DNA of 38,412 bases from Fonsecaea monophora (lineage: Eukaryota > Ascomycota > Eurotiomycetes > Chaetothyriales > Herpotrichiellaceae), in assembly GCF_001642475.1 (NCBI RefSeq), contig NW_019174113.1, positions 1 through 38,412 of the forward strand, read 5' to 3'. A program made the translations under genes and the position numbers. Positions 28,109 to 38,345 of this stretch are shown here, piece after piece. The notes beneath the pieces were generated by a model, which was given only the letters and a program-made list of their open reading frames with translations, made no database searches and was not told where the DNA came from. The first letter of the stretch is position 1, and every line of letters begins with the position of its first letter.

Positions 28109-30313
28109 TCAGCATAGGTTCACTAATCTGCTCCGGCTCTCCCTCGCCATCCACCGCCCACTGGCCAGCACGGGATCGACATAGGCATGTCCCACCAGCT
28201 TGTACATGTCTTGACCACGCGCGGCGGACAGCTCGGGAGATTTGCGCAGTACCGCCTGGAGCGTGCACCCTTCCAGATGCCAGACCGTGTCGTCGGGTTC
28301 CGCGTCGCGGTGCGCCCAGCCCAGAAGCGCTTGGTCTTGGATGAACATGAGGCGCACGTGTTCGTCGAGAATCGACGACATCGACCGCAGCATGGAGTAG
28401 AGCGGGTGCTCCCCCCTGCGGCTGATCGTGTTGTCCTCGCTCAAGCTGAAGAACTCCCTCCACTCCGGCAAGACCTTGGATGCTGGACTCAGCCCTCCGC
28501 CGCGACGGGATATGAAGGCGTATTCGTCGGAGCTCGGCGCCAAAGTGACCTCAAACCTCCACAGGAGGTCCCTGTGGCGTTCCAGCCATTGTTTGACTTG
28601 GAGGTAGCCCCTGTCCTGGAAGACGTGGTCAGGCAGTGAGAAGAGCAGCGAGAAGAAAGCCGAGGATGGTTGCAGACCAAAGGTCTGGTTGTGGCAGATC
28701 AGCAGCAGTCGGCGGAATGCTTTCCCAATATCAGGGTCGGTGATGTCTGACGTCGAGAAGCGGTCGCTGAACCTGGAAGAAAAAACAGCTTCGTCCACCA
28801 ACGTGCCCAGAGCTGAGATTCGGCCAATGCACGTCCCTTTCAACGTGAGTGTGTCACCGCTGACGTGAAAGAGATCTGGTATGACTTCGTTCATGTTGGG
28901 CGATTCTTGGCCAAAAGCCCTCCGTCTCTCCCACCCGAGATTGACGTCTCTGCCGCATATGTACGGAATGAGATTCGTATCTGACTGGTGCGGTCGAAAA
29001 TGGAAATAATCGGGACACCATGAAGGCAGTTCTCCCTGTCGAGGATCCACACTCCGGAGAAATATGATGTCTGCAGAACTATACCAATTGATGTGATTGG
29101 AAGTCATCTCCAAGCACAGCTCGTGCTCTGAAACCGCTTGGGAGTAATTGGGCTCTTGGACGAAATCCGCCCAGTCTGACGCAAGACCCAGGAGTCCATA
29201 GACCTTGTCTCTCAAGACGCTCGTCTCGGACATACTCGTCATTGCCAGAATGTCCATCAATCGTGGCTTTTGCTGAGCTCGACAAGCATTCCGAACAGAT
29301 AACACTTCCTGAGCAAGGCCAGAAGATTCCTCGTCTTCCCTCGAAAACCGACTCCTCTCCCGTATTAGTATTTCCATTGATCGTAGGTCAAAAATGTAGG
29401 ACCCCCAGAATATCTTTGCTCTTTTTGCTGCGGCTACCTCTTGGATAATCCATACTCGATGCCAATATCGTTGCGACAACAGTCGTTCAAGGGCTTCCAA
29501 GTTGGAACCGGGGTTGCCATTATGATGTTGTTTATTGACTGGTTTCTCCACATCGGCTGTCGCTCTGAGAAGTTCTCGCATTTCTTCCTCCGGTCCTGTA
29601 TCCGCACCAAGCCAGATGACGACCAATCTTGCCATTCTGTAGATGGCGAACATCCTGACTATCTCTCGACTTTTCTCAATGGTGTCTCGTTGGTTGATAC
29701 AGATTGCATCAACCCAGACGGTGGAGATTTCGTTTTGCTTCAGTTTGCGAAGCGCATCTGCAAGGTTTGGGGAAACACCATACCTTTGATCGTTGACCAC
29801 GATGCTGACTCTGTCATGAGCGGCATCCTGTCCCCAAGAGTACGACAAAGCAACATAGTTCGGTCTCTGGCTCAGTTTCACGTGGAAAAGATCAAAGTGA
29901 AGGGTGTCGCTGTCAGAACCTTCGTCGTCCGAGAATCTGAGCAGCCGTATTTGACCTTCCGCTAGAGGCTCATAAGGCAAGGCTGCACCCAGTGTTGGAG
30001 AAACCGATTCGCTGGGAAATGTTGGGGTTCCGGTCTTCTGTTGCAACGTGGACGAATGAAGAGGGTTCATGATATGTGAGCGGAGCATCAAAAAGGAGAA
30101 GCCGCTTGATAGCAAAGCAAGAAGAAACAAGGAGCTCGAGAAAGAGACTCGACAAGTCTGAAGCAGGAGAATGCTCGAAAAGATGAGTGCTAGATACAGT
30201 CCGATCGTTTCGCTTCTGCGGATGTGTTGGCGAGATCCATGTGTCCATAACAGAAAACATTGTGTGATTACCAACCCTACCGTGCTACCGGCAGCCAGTA
30301 ATGGGGGAATCAT
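28109..30313 (-). CDS. HET-domain protein with N-terminal membrane helices
   Basis: This is an intronless frame of 734 residues from the first ATG (30313); the open frame reaches 30364 but has no ATG there. About three hydrophobic helices occupy residues 1-82, an unusual addition. The heterokaryon-incompatibility domain starts at about residue 153 with YVALSYSWG, continues through VWVDAICINQRDTIEKSREIVRMF and VVIWLG, and ends in RYWHRVWIIQEVA; all three core blocks are intact. The C-terminal half matches the long HET-protein layout, including GTCIGRI, a DDTVWHLEGCTLQAVLR segment and LVGHAYVDPVL. HET domains trigger cell death when incompatible hyphae fuse, and some act in general self/non-self recognition. 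Most family members have no assigned partner. Membrane anchoring is inferred from hydrophobicity. Confidence 0.9.
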   Translation of the reverse strand: MIPPLLAAGSTVGLVITQCFLLWTHGSRQHIRRSETIGLYLALIFSSILLLQTCRVSFSSSLFLLALLSSGFSFLMLRSHIMNPLHSSTLQQKTGTPTFPSESVSPTLGAALPYEPLAEGQIRLLRFSDDEGSDSDTLHFDLFHVKLSQRPNYVALSYSWGQDAAHDRVSIVVNDQRYGVSPNLADALRKLKQNEISTVWVDAICINQRDTIEKSREIVRMFAIYRMARLVVIWLGADTGPEEEMRELLRATADVEKPVNKQHHNGNPGSNLEALERLLSQRYWHRVWIIQEVAAAKRAKIFWGSYIFDLRSMEILIRERSRFSREDEESSGLAQEVLSVRNACRAQQKPRLMDILAMTSMSETSVLRDKVYGLLGLASDWADFVQEPNYSQAVSEHELCLEMTSNHINWYSSADIIFLRSVDPRQGELPSWCPDYFHFRPHQSDTNLIPYICGRDVNLGWERRRAFGQESPNMNEVIPDLFHVSGDTLTLKGTCIGRISALGTLVDEAVFSSRFSDRFSTSDITDPDIGKAFRRLLLICHNQTFGLQPSSAFFSLLFSLPDHVFQDRGYLQVKQWLERHRDLLWRFEVTLAPSSDEYAFISRRGGGLSPASKVLPEWREFFSLSEDNTISRRGEHPLYSMLRSMSSILDEHVRLMFIQDQALLGWAHRDAEPDDTVWHLEGCTLQAVLRKSPELSAARGQDMYKLVGHAYVDPVLASGRWMARESRSRLVNLC

Positions 30314-31132
30314 CCCATTCCCTCCGCGTTGAGAGTTGCCTCGAATGGGGCGGGAATATTGCAATAATCAATTGGAAGCCACCAAGATCTCCCCAGGTCA
30401 GATTGGCCCCAAAATGCCATTGATGCTCGCTAACGGAGAAGGCCTTAAAGTCGACAGCGAGGAGGAGAAGGCCTGGGTAGCCCTATCTGCGCATTTTCTT
30501 GGGTGTCGTGACATGTGGTTGACAATGTAAAAATGAAGCCGTGGGAGACAAAATTAGATGGCGGCGTTTGACGGATTCAATGCTCCGCTGTAGAATTGTT
30601 ACGGTGGAGTGTTGCGTCCCCTAAATCCTGCCCCGCCAGTCCGCCCACGCCCAAGCCATTGCTGGTATCCCTGCGTCTTCCTTGTGCTAGGATCAACTGC
30701 TTCACAAGTCTTTTCGTCAATCGAGATGTGAAAACGTGCCTGCAGCCTTTTACCAGAAGGAGCAAGGGTTTCCTAGGCCACGAGTCTCTAACCTCTCTTG
30801 GGAACATCAAGTGCTCCGAGTTCCTGGTTTTCCGTCCTTCGCGAAGACTCCGTCGAGTCGCAACACCGCACGGAACCAATCTCTGCCTTACAATATCACA
30901 CGTGATAGGGCAAACCGGCATCCAACCGACCTTCCTACGGGTCCTCTCGTTCGAAAGCTTTCGAGGGAACATTCCATGCATCCACAATATACGATGAAGG
31001 AGCAGGGTAGGCCGCTGGTCTGTAGCTACAAAACCTAGACCGTGGAACATGCAATGACCAGATGCTTGTTCCATCTCAAGCTCATCAACCTCCAGATTTT
31101 ATCCCGACAGTACCAGCTAATCTCAGTCAGAT
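30314..31132. other. Divergent promoter region, HET gene and secreted protein
   Basis: About 820 bases separate two divergent start codons. A CACGTG core lies at 30899-30904 inside a near-palindromic TATCACACGTGATA, 230 bases upstream of the secreted-protein gene. Open frames here are shadows of one another with no motif. Confidence 0.4.
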
Positions 31133-32182
31133 ATGGTGTCCATGAAGAGCACGTCGTTGTCGCTGGTCTCTGGCGCATGCCTGGTAGCCACCGCTCTGGC
31201 GGCCAACCTCACCGTTTACCAGTCTAATGTCTCTTTCGTTCCAGTCCCACTCCCTGTACCGGGACCAGCTGCAAACTTCGAGGCAATCATCGAACAATTT
31301 ACCACTCTCGGCCGCACTACTGTCTGGCGCTCGGTTAAAAACATCACCTTTCAAGGTGATACCGGCGAGCCTGAGGGTATGGTGGTCATCGACGAGGAGA
31401 GATTCATTACTGCCCGAGGAGACTGGACAGCCCCTACCACTTCATACAACGGCACCATCATAAATGGCACCGATCGTGCGCCAGGTGCCGGTTATGCGCA
31501 TCTTGAGATCTACGATGGCCAGGGCAAACGCGTGGTCGACGCCACACTGACTCCTCCAGGGGATATTGAGTACCACATCGGAGGTATCGACTATGATGGG
31601 CAATTCATCTGGGCGACCCTGGCGCAGTATCGTCCAAATACCACTGCCACCATCATCGCCGTCGATCCCCTGACTTTGGAATACCAATCGTTGATCCACT
31701 ACGCCGATCACCTGGGAGGCATCGTGCATGACACCAAACGACAGAGACTCAACACATTGAACTGGGGCGCACGCAATGCTTCAATCTGGAATCTAAACTC
31801 GACGTCCAACAATGCGTTCCCGACATTCTCGAAACCGGCATCTGTCGTCCGCAATCCCTCGTTCTTCGTCGACTACCAAGACTGCAAATTCTTGGGCCAC
31901 TCCAAACACTACGACCAGCGCGCCGTCTTGATCTGCTCGGGTGTCGCCACCTTGGCCGGCAACATCACAATCGGGGGTCTCGCACTCGTTGATTTTGAGA
32001 CCATGGTCCCGCTCTATGAGGTGCCATTGACTCTGACGTCGGTCCGGGGCACGCCCCTCACACAGAATCCGTTTGATGTGGCATACGTGAATGAGACTGT
32101 GAGGTTCTATTTCTTGCCCGACCAACACAATTCAACACTTTACATCTACGAGCCACTGAGGGATAGTCCGTACGAGTACTGA
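31133..32182 (+). CDS. Secreted beta-propeller-like protein (DUF6454-like)
   Basis: This is an intronless 349-residue protein. A signal peptide of about 23 residues (STSLSLVSGACLVATALA, cleavage likely after ALAAN) precedes a soluble domain with about eight N-x-S/T glycosylation sites. Repeated blade-like stretches are visible: EPEGMVVIDEERFITARG, AGYAHLEIYDGQGKRV, YHIGGIDYDGQFIWATLAQYRP and HLGGIVHDTKRQRLNTLNW. The HIGGIDYDG-x-x-IWA stretch resembles the DUF6454 family, whose fold appears related to SMP-30 or other propellers; its activity is not established. The frame opens at 31133, with another ATG three codons later. The protein probably acts outside the cell or in the secretory pathway. 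The family assignment is from memory and moderate. Confidence 0.75.
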   Translation: MVSMKSTSLSLVSGACLVATALAANLTVYQSNVSFVPVPLPVPGPAANFEAIIEQFTTLGRTTVWRSVKNITFQGDTGEPEGMVVIDEERFITARGDWTAPTTSYNGTIINGTDRAPGAGYAHLEIYDGQGKRVVDATLTPPGDIEYHIGGIDYDGQFIWATLAQYRPNTTATIIAVDPLTLEYQSLIHYADHLGGIVHDTKRQRLNTLNWGARNASIWNLNSTSNNAFPTFSKPASVVRNPSFFVDYQDCKFLGHSKHYDQRAVLICSGVATLAGNITIGGLALVDFETMVPLYEVPLTLTSVRGTPLTQNPFDVAYVNETVRFYFLPDQHNSTLYIYEPLRDSPYEY

Positions 32183-32989
32183 ACCAGTCATTTCCGCGCG
32201 AGATCTAGACCAATTCAAAAGCTGTAGCTGGTGTGAGCGATGACGATGATGACGACAACAACGACGATGAGCACCCAGTTACGAGGAGTAGGACGGAGAA
32301 AGAGGACCCACAGTCATCAAGGATGAAGAGAGAGAAAGAGAAAAAAAATAACATATTCAACGTGCCCAACCCACCCCAGGTAGATGGATGCTGTATGTAG
32401 GAGGTAGACGTTTCCACATATAGCCTTGGTAGCAGTCCAGTCGAACAATATGTATATACATACCTAGTATCCAGGCAGATAATCAACACGCTGGAGAGGA
32501 CATAATTGCCATGCCACTGTTCTCGGTGCGTTCCCTAGTCCCTAGATACCCTCTGCCCAAGATGTCTACAAGTAGGCTCGCAGGTTGGTACTAGGGAGAG
32601 AGACTCGAGTGATTGTGTCTATTCGGGGTACGATGTACGTCAAGAATTACTCGGTACATGGCATAACATCTATATATACGTAGTAGTAGTGGTAGGAATG
32701 TTTTCATCATGCTCAATTTTCACGCCTATACATTATAGATAGACTATTTCGTCTTTTCAGAATATATCTGGTGGGTATCATATTGAAAAAGCAATCTTGA
32801 CACTCGGGGACTCGCCAATCCGAGTATATTTTTCAATACTCGAGAAACACGCCATGATGGCGGTTGTCTGGCACCAAAATGTCCACCAATAAACGCTCAA
32901 ACTCCTCGCTAGTAAACCAGAGATATTTTCAAAATTTGCTGCCAGAGATTGATGATGATCAGAAGAAACCATCCGTGAGATTATGAATA
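32183..32989. other. Convergent 3' intergenic region
   Basis: About 800 bases lie between the convergent secreted-protein and Ser/Thr-rich genes. A GAY-rich stretch (repeated GACGAT-like units) is at about 32238-32270 and an AT-rich stretch at about 32640-32780. The longest frames carry no recognisable features. It probably holds long 3' untranslated regions. Confidence 0.4.
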
Positions 32990-34843
32990 TCACATATTTT
33001 CCGTAAACCTTCCGGCACTGCGTCCGCTGCTTCTGCTTACTCGACTTCCGTCCTGACTAGCCAGGCTGCGACCAACGCCGTCTCGCAGCATTGGGGGCAG
33101 TGGAGGAGCATTCTCATCCATGCTCGGTGGCTGCTGGATGGGTAGTCGGATAGAGCTGGCAGCGGGACTGAGTGTCACTGGGGTGCGAGCAGGACTGGGC
33201 CGCATGATTGCAAACCCTTCAGGCCGGCTAGGCGTGTTTAAGGAGATCTGACTGTTATTGAGTGCTGATGGTGCGCGGGGCTCTGCAAAGTCTCTCGCAC
33301 TTGACGCCGTTCCAGCAGGCGTCAAAGAATCTCCCGTCTTAGCAGGTGTGGTGACAGTCGTTGGCGACGAAGGTACTTGTGGTGGCGTTGGTGTCCCTTT
33401 CCCTCCATAGAAGCCGCGGTTGTCTTGATAAAATGAAGCCCCTGATAGACCTCTTTCCGGGATGCGCGGCATGTCCGAGGGTCCCACACCAGCGTCCTTC
33501 TCGAAAGCACCATAGTTCCCTCCATATGGGTCACCGCCGCTACTCAGTACAGGGGCGATCTTGCGGCCGGCGATACGTTGAAAGCCTCGCTCCGATTCTG
33601 GGACGCTGCTATCGGTGGTTCCAGTGGCGGTGGTGCCGAGAGTCTGACTGCTGCGAGGCCTGAGACGTTTTAAGCCGTGGGCCACAGCGACTGTAAGAGG
33701 CGTTGTTGAGGATCGCTGAGACATTGGGTATGCTTCAGCTCCGCCACCTCCGCCGCCGCCACTACCCGTCAGCTCACGAGCGGCAATTTGTTCTGGAAGT
33801 TGGCCTCGTGCCTTTAGTCGACGGCGATACCAGCGAAGGACAAAAAGAATGATGACTAGTGTGAGCGCAGCACCAGCCACGCCTCCAACAACGCCCCCCA
33901 CCACTTGCTGTTGGGTCGGGGTCAAGCCAGGACTTCCTCCGCCTCCGCCGCGCCCTGACCCTGATCCGGCACTCGAGGTAGCTGCTGGATCGGTTGTAGC
34001 TGTGGGAGAGCCGGCACCGCTGCCGTCTGGGCCATTAGTGAAGTAAGAGGAGCTGCCAGAGTCCCCAGACAAACCAGATGACGTAGAGGTGTCGGACGAT
34101 GGTGTAGGTGTTGAGGTGAGGTCACCAAAGAAAAAGGTCGCCGAGCTACTACTGCTGCTGGTCGCAGTGGTTCCTTCGTGAGTCCTTGTTGGGCTTCCAT
34201 CAAAGAGTGTGTCCGAGGCTACGATGGTACCATTGATTACCGACAGCTCGAAGGTCGAAGTGGCTGTGACCGTGACTGTCCGCTCGCCTGTCGTATCAGA
34301 TGTTATGGTGCCATTTGTGAGGCCAGTGCTTGAACTGCTCGTTGATGAGGTAATTGTTGATGTTATGGGAGGAGTTGTTTGGGATGAACTTGTTGAGCTT
34401 CCGTGGGTGCTGGTGGTATTGGAGATTCCAGGTATAGTTAAGGAGACAGCGGTGGTCAGCGTGCCGACTTCTGACAGGGAAACAACAGAATCGGTCGCTG
34501 CCACGGTCACCTCTGTGATTTTAGAGGTACTTGTGCCATCATTCACATTAACTTGCACGACGCTTGCTGTGACAGTAGCCTCGGGAGCTCTGGGCAACAA
34601 GTAGATTCCAGCGTTTCTGCGAGGTAGAACAGGCCGCGGAGCGTGTTGATAGCTGCCGAACACGTTTTGTCGTTGAAAATCAGATAAGCTAATAGTCCGT
34701 GTAGGCTGAACTGCATAGTCCGTATCATCACCTCGCATGCCCTGTTCAGAGGTAAACAGTCCTTCTGTCATTCTTGAGCCTGTATCTCGCGGGTTTCGGA
34801 CGTCTGGGTTTGTAATCTTCAATCGCTTCGCAGGCCTCTCCAT
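32990..34843 (-). CDS. Ser/Thr-rich single-pass membrane protein (mucin/sensor-like)
   Basis: From the first ATG (34843) the frame gives 617 residues without introns. After about 80 polar residues there is a Ser/Thr-rich region of about 230 residues with N-x-S/T sites, suited to heavy O-mannosylation. A Gly/Ser linker and a single helix with VVGGVVGGVAGAALTLVIILFVL (about residues 313-337) follow, then a basic stop-transfer WYRRRLKARG. The cytosolic tail of about 270 residues is disordered and rich in Pro and Ser. This layout resembles fungal Mid2/Wsc-type wall-stress sensors and mucins, but no WSC or Cys motif is present. No signal peptide is visible at this start. A possible missed 5' exon could supply one; a good acceptor (CTACCTCGCAG, ending at 34617) would join in frame just before NAGIYLLPRA. 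The start is therefore uncertain. Confidence 0.72.
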   Translation of the reverse strand: MERPAKRLKITNPDVRNPRDTGSRMTEGLFTSEQGMRGDDTDYAVQPTRTISLSDFQRQNVFGSYQHAPRPVLPRRNAGIYLLPRAPEATVTASVVQVNVNDGTSTSKITEVTVAATDSVVSLSEVGTLTTAVSLTIPGISNTTSTHGSSTSSSQTTPPITSTITSSTSSSSTGLTNGTITSDTTGERTVTVTATSTFELSVINGTIVASDTLFDGSPTRTHEGTTATSSSSSSATFFFGDLTSTPTPSSDTSTSSGLSGDSGSSSYFTNGPDGSGAGSPTATTDPAATSSAGSGSGRGGGGGSPGLTPTQQQVVGGVVGGVAGAALTLVIILFVLRWYRRRLKARGQLPEQIAARELTGSGGGGGGGAEAYPMSQRSSTTPLTVAVAHGLKRLRPRSSQTLGTTATGTTDSSVPESERGFQRIAGRKIAPVLSSGGDPYGGNYGAFEKDAGVGPSDMPRIPERGLSGASFYQDNRGFYGGKGTPTPPQVPSSPTTVTTPAKTGDSLTPAGTASSARDFAEPRAPSALNNSQISLNTPSRPEGFAIMRPSPARTPVTLSPAASSIRLPIQQPPSMDENAPPLPPMLRDGVGRSLASQDGSRVSRSSGRSAGRFTENM

Positions 34844-34878
34844 TGTATGTGTTTTTGTAGTGGACGCATGAAATGCAT
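34819..34878 (-). other. Upstream ORF overlapping the Ser/Thr-rich protein start
   Basis: On the minus strand an ATG at 34878, with a second in-frame ATG at 34869, opens 19 codons and stops at 34819. It starts 35 bases before the main ATG (34843) and ends 25 bases inside the coding region in another frame. If the leader includes it, it would lower translation from the main start. Confidence 0.45.
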
Positions 34879-35700
34879 CCAGTCGGGTTCCCGCTGTTGC
34901 ACGCCCGATAGGCACACTTTGGGGTTCCTCTACAGTACCGAGGATTGTAAATTATGAATAGCGATCGTCTCAAAGCCGATATCGAGAATGGTCTTTATCG
35001 TGGGAGGAGAGGATACCGTTTAGGTGTATAGAAATAGTGGTCGGATATGTCCAAGCGAGTGAATGTAATGAGCGGCAGCTGGCAATGAGCGCAGCAAGAG
35101 CGGAACGATGGCAAACTCCAGGTATCTGTTGAAAAGAGGGAGGTGTCAGAGAATGTGAGACACGGGGATGGGGAGGCGGAGAAGGCTATGCACCTCAGCA
35201 AGCTATTCCATGTCGTAGACGGGTATACGGCTGGTATATCCTCACAATGGCACCGCTGGTAGCTTCGATAGGAGGAATGCAGTCGACTGGGAGCCGCCGT
35301 AACGTGGTCTGAATTGATATCAAATGGATTGTCCTTGGCTGCGTTGCGAACGGAGTGGAAGCAAAGGCGGCTCTTTTTTTTCTTCCTGCGTCTGATCCCA
35401 GCACGAAGGAGCAAACAAGCAGGGATTATTAGTATAGTCAATGGCGACACAATTGACGTGGTTGATCTCGGTGAGCGAGTGTGAGGGCAGACAAACGCGC
35501 CTATATGATTGAAAGACTGCTGGAACAACGAGCGAGTGATCGACTGGGCGGAGGAGAAAGAGAGTGTGCGGTGATGGAACGGTGGTGAAGCAAGGGAGAA
35601 GGTGAGGGCAGGGGGGAAACAAGCACGAGAGTTGAGCTGGAGAGCTGAAGCGCAGTCTGGCAGTCTGGCAGTCAAAAAGTCATGCAAGTCTCAGAGAGGT
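34844..35700 (-). promoter_or_regulatory. Long leader/promoter of the Ser/Thr-rich gene with likely intron
   Basis: A 230-codon frame covers part of this region but starts with TTG and is rich in Ser, Leu and Arg without domain structure, so I read it as noncoding. On the minus strand, CTGAC is followed by a pyrimidine tract and CAACAG, ending at 35126, a very good fungal acceptor. A candidate donor GTGAGG at 35245 would give a leader intron of about 120 bases. The tandem CAGTCTGG duplication near 35654-35670 is a minor repeat. Confidence 0.4.
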
Positions 35701-38345
35701 CGAGGAATTGCTCCGTAAGGTCGACGCCCCAAAGTCCGTAGTGGGGACCTTAATTGGGCCTGGAAGACATATCCAGGTGTCTGAAGACAACTCCCAGCCG
35801 CCTACTGGGCTCGGTGGCCTATTGGCCTTTGCCTGGCTGGGATTTAGCTGGGTTGTTAGCACATGTCGGGGTGGGGTTAAGCGCATCGGTTCCTGCATCT
35901 GGCGTAAACCTTAGCCTTGGGGGCGCTTCTAGTGGGTGCCTAGTGTCCACCCCGGAGATGAGGAGCCCGTGGGAGCCTAAGCTACGGCAAATCATCAATC
36001 CACTCATTGAAATTTGGTCGTTGCAGTCCACCACATACACCAACAATCTTTTCCAGAGCGCTGATATTGTCCACACAACCTCCGATCTTATGTGCAGGGC
36101 CTTGTCCGAACGACCACGCCCTGTCGAATCATGTCTCTGCAGGCCTTTTACGAGGCTGGAGCCGGGAATGCTCAACAGCTCAGAGTCCCATCTATCCTTG
36201 GGTTGCCTGGATACCCTCCAGTTATGAGTGGATGGTGCTCTATGGGTCAGAGCCTCATCTCCAGTTCCCCATGTGCTTTTGATTTGCTAGCGGTATTTCT
36301 GGCCAGGATGACCTGGTCGCCTGCTGGTCTTAAGTGCGGCTACCGTTGCGCTACGCAAGGCCAGAAGATCACCTCGTCGGGCGCATCCCGTCAGTATCGG
36401 ACACCAGCCACCTCAAACGGCATACCTACGAGCATCTACGAGTACGAGAGTGCCTGAGGTGATCTCATCGAGATGAGTGGCGCAAGAGATAGTACGAGGA
36501 GAAATGGTTGTCGTCACTACTGGTGGTGAGAGGATGAGGTCCACACCTTTCCTCAGGCGCCAGGACTGCGGCTTTGCGATGCTGCCTCGACAGCCAATGC
36601 GAGAAGAGAACCTTGACCGCTTGCGAGCATGTCTCGAGAAAGCTTGAAGAAGAACAGAAAGTCCGACATGTTATTCGGGAACTCGCCGCCTGGGGTACCA
36701 ACTGCATAAGGAGTCATGACACTCGTCTGTCGCGAGTTCAATGCTCATGGACTCCATATCTCTTCATGATGCCTCTGGCTAACCACAAAGAGTGCGAGGG
36801 CTTGGCTGACAGAGAGCCGCCTACAAGTTTGTACTCATACCGACTACATACCGCATGTTCAACGTTAGCTGAAACTGCCAATCGGTCAATCTATCTTCGC
36901 CTCCTTTTCCGCTCCTGCTCGTTCCGCGCGGAGCTTGGCGATCAATATTCTCGTCGAACCGGGGTCATCTCTCGGGGTTGGCTCTGGTTGGTAAATCAGA
37001 GAGCACAGACATGGGTTCAGAAAGTCCACTTCACCCAGGGGAGCCTCTGCCCTGTCTGGGACAAAGTCCTTCGCCCTCTATTATCATTTCGCCTATTCGT
37101 CGACAGAGGAGAAATTGCTTTGACCCTTCCCAGGAAAAGCCACTTGCATATTGCTGTGGCTGAAAGTCAGCGCCCTGATCGCATCCGGCCAGCACCATAC
37201 GCAGACCTGACCACCTGACGCTGGACAATACCAGGACCTCCGACTGTATCGCTGCCGTCACTTCCATTACACAGCTGAGATCCTGGTTGAAGCTGAACTT
37301 GCATGTCATGTGGGCTCCGTTAGTAGCCAGTCGAAAAATCTCCTGTTCCGTCTTGGATACGAAAGCAACAACCACTGGCTGAGATCCTTCGTCTGTCGAG
37401 AGTGTCAAACAATGCCTTGGGATCCACAAGGACATTGATCTATGAAGCAACCTTTGGTCACCGGACCTGCAACCACCCTCCTCATGCCCGGCTTCCTCGT
37501 TTACCTGTATTAACATGCTCAATGCAGCTCGGAATGGCTAGGATTGCAGGAGGCCTCAGCAACACCAGGACGTGACGGCTGGCCAGAGTCCGAGCCACTG
37601 CTTGTGTTCTTTCAGCGGACTCCGTACTCAGGACAGTCCCAATGAGTTGGCCTACATCGTGAACTTGGTCTCACTCGTACGCTTGAAGGCAGGATACTGT
37701 GTCTACTTGCCTACAGTGGTCCAGAGGGAGTCAGTTTGCTTGTGGAATTATGGCCGCTGTGGTACTAAGAAAGCTCTTCTCTTCGCTGGCAAACAACAAC
37801 GCAGAGATTGGGTAGGTAGCTCTCTACTTAAGAGCTTACAGGTAAGTGATGCGGTCGTCGAGCACAATGCTCAGCTTATGCAGGCTTGTTGTTTTCCGCT
37901 ATCCTCTTCCATTGTGAATACCCTCCCGGGGAGCTTTGACGAGAGCAGTGTGTGCCAACAGTGACATTACGTATACTCTAGCCACCCGGAGCTAGTCGAC
38001 TGTGTTGAGTACTGCAGCAATTGTTGGGCGAATAAAGTCCTTAGAGAGAGATCTAGCGAGATCATTTTCCAGCTCGCTACTAGTCAGCTACAAGGAACTT
38101 CAACAGGCATTCCTCTCTTTTCACCTCGCAGACGAAGATCTCAGGGATCGATCAGAGATAGAGCAGTCGTGGCCTTGACGCCATGGTCGATGACCACCTC
38201 GAGACCACATTGCAAACGTGATCATTTGTCGAGAGCGTAGGACAGAGCGTCACTTTCGATTCCACACGAACAAGCGGGCCGTTGGAGAATATATTATATA
38301 CTAGGAGACAAATCTCCATCCCCCAAACCCCAATATCAAATCCCC
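35701..38345. other. Gene-poor region without recognisable coding sequence
   Basis: About 2.6 kb holds open frames of up to 214 codons (36574-37218 +) and 163 codons (37031-37522 -), but neither of these two opens with ATG at its full extent and none shows a family motif. No tRNA, repeat array or transposon ends are visible. A short TATA-like AT run lies near the right end. It may be a large promoter region, a decayed gene or a noncoding transcript. Confidence 0.4.
38290..38300 (+). promoter_or_regulatory. TATA-like element
   Basis: A TATATTATATA run lies 46 bases before an ATG at 38346 and is followed by a C- and A-rich purine-poor stretch, as in fungal core promoters. It supports a gene starting near the right edge. 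Confidence 0.4.

Noticed and set aside
34995..35687. 230-codon minus-strand frame upstream of the Ser/Thr-rich protein
   Set aside because: It begins with TTG rather than ATG, has leader-like composition and contains a strong internal splice acceptor, so it is more likely a transcribed leader.
36574..37218. 214-codon + frame in the gene-poor right end
   Set aside because: It opens with TTG, has its first ATG well inside, and shows no recognisable motif.
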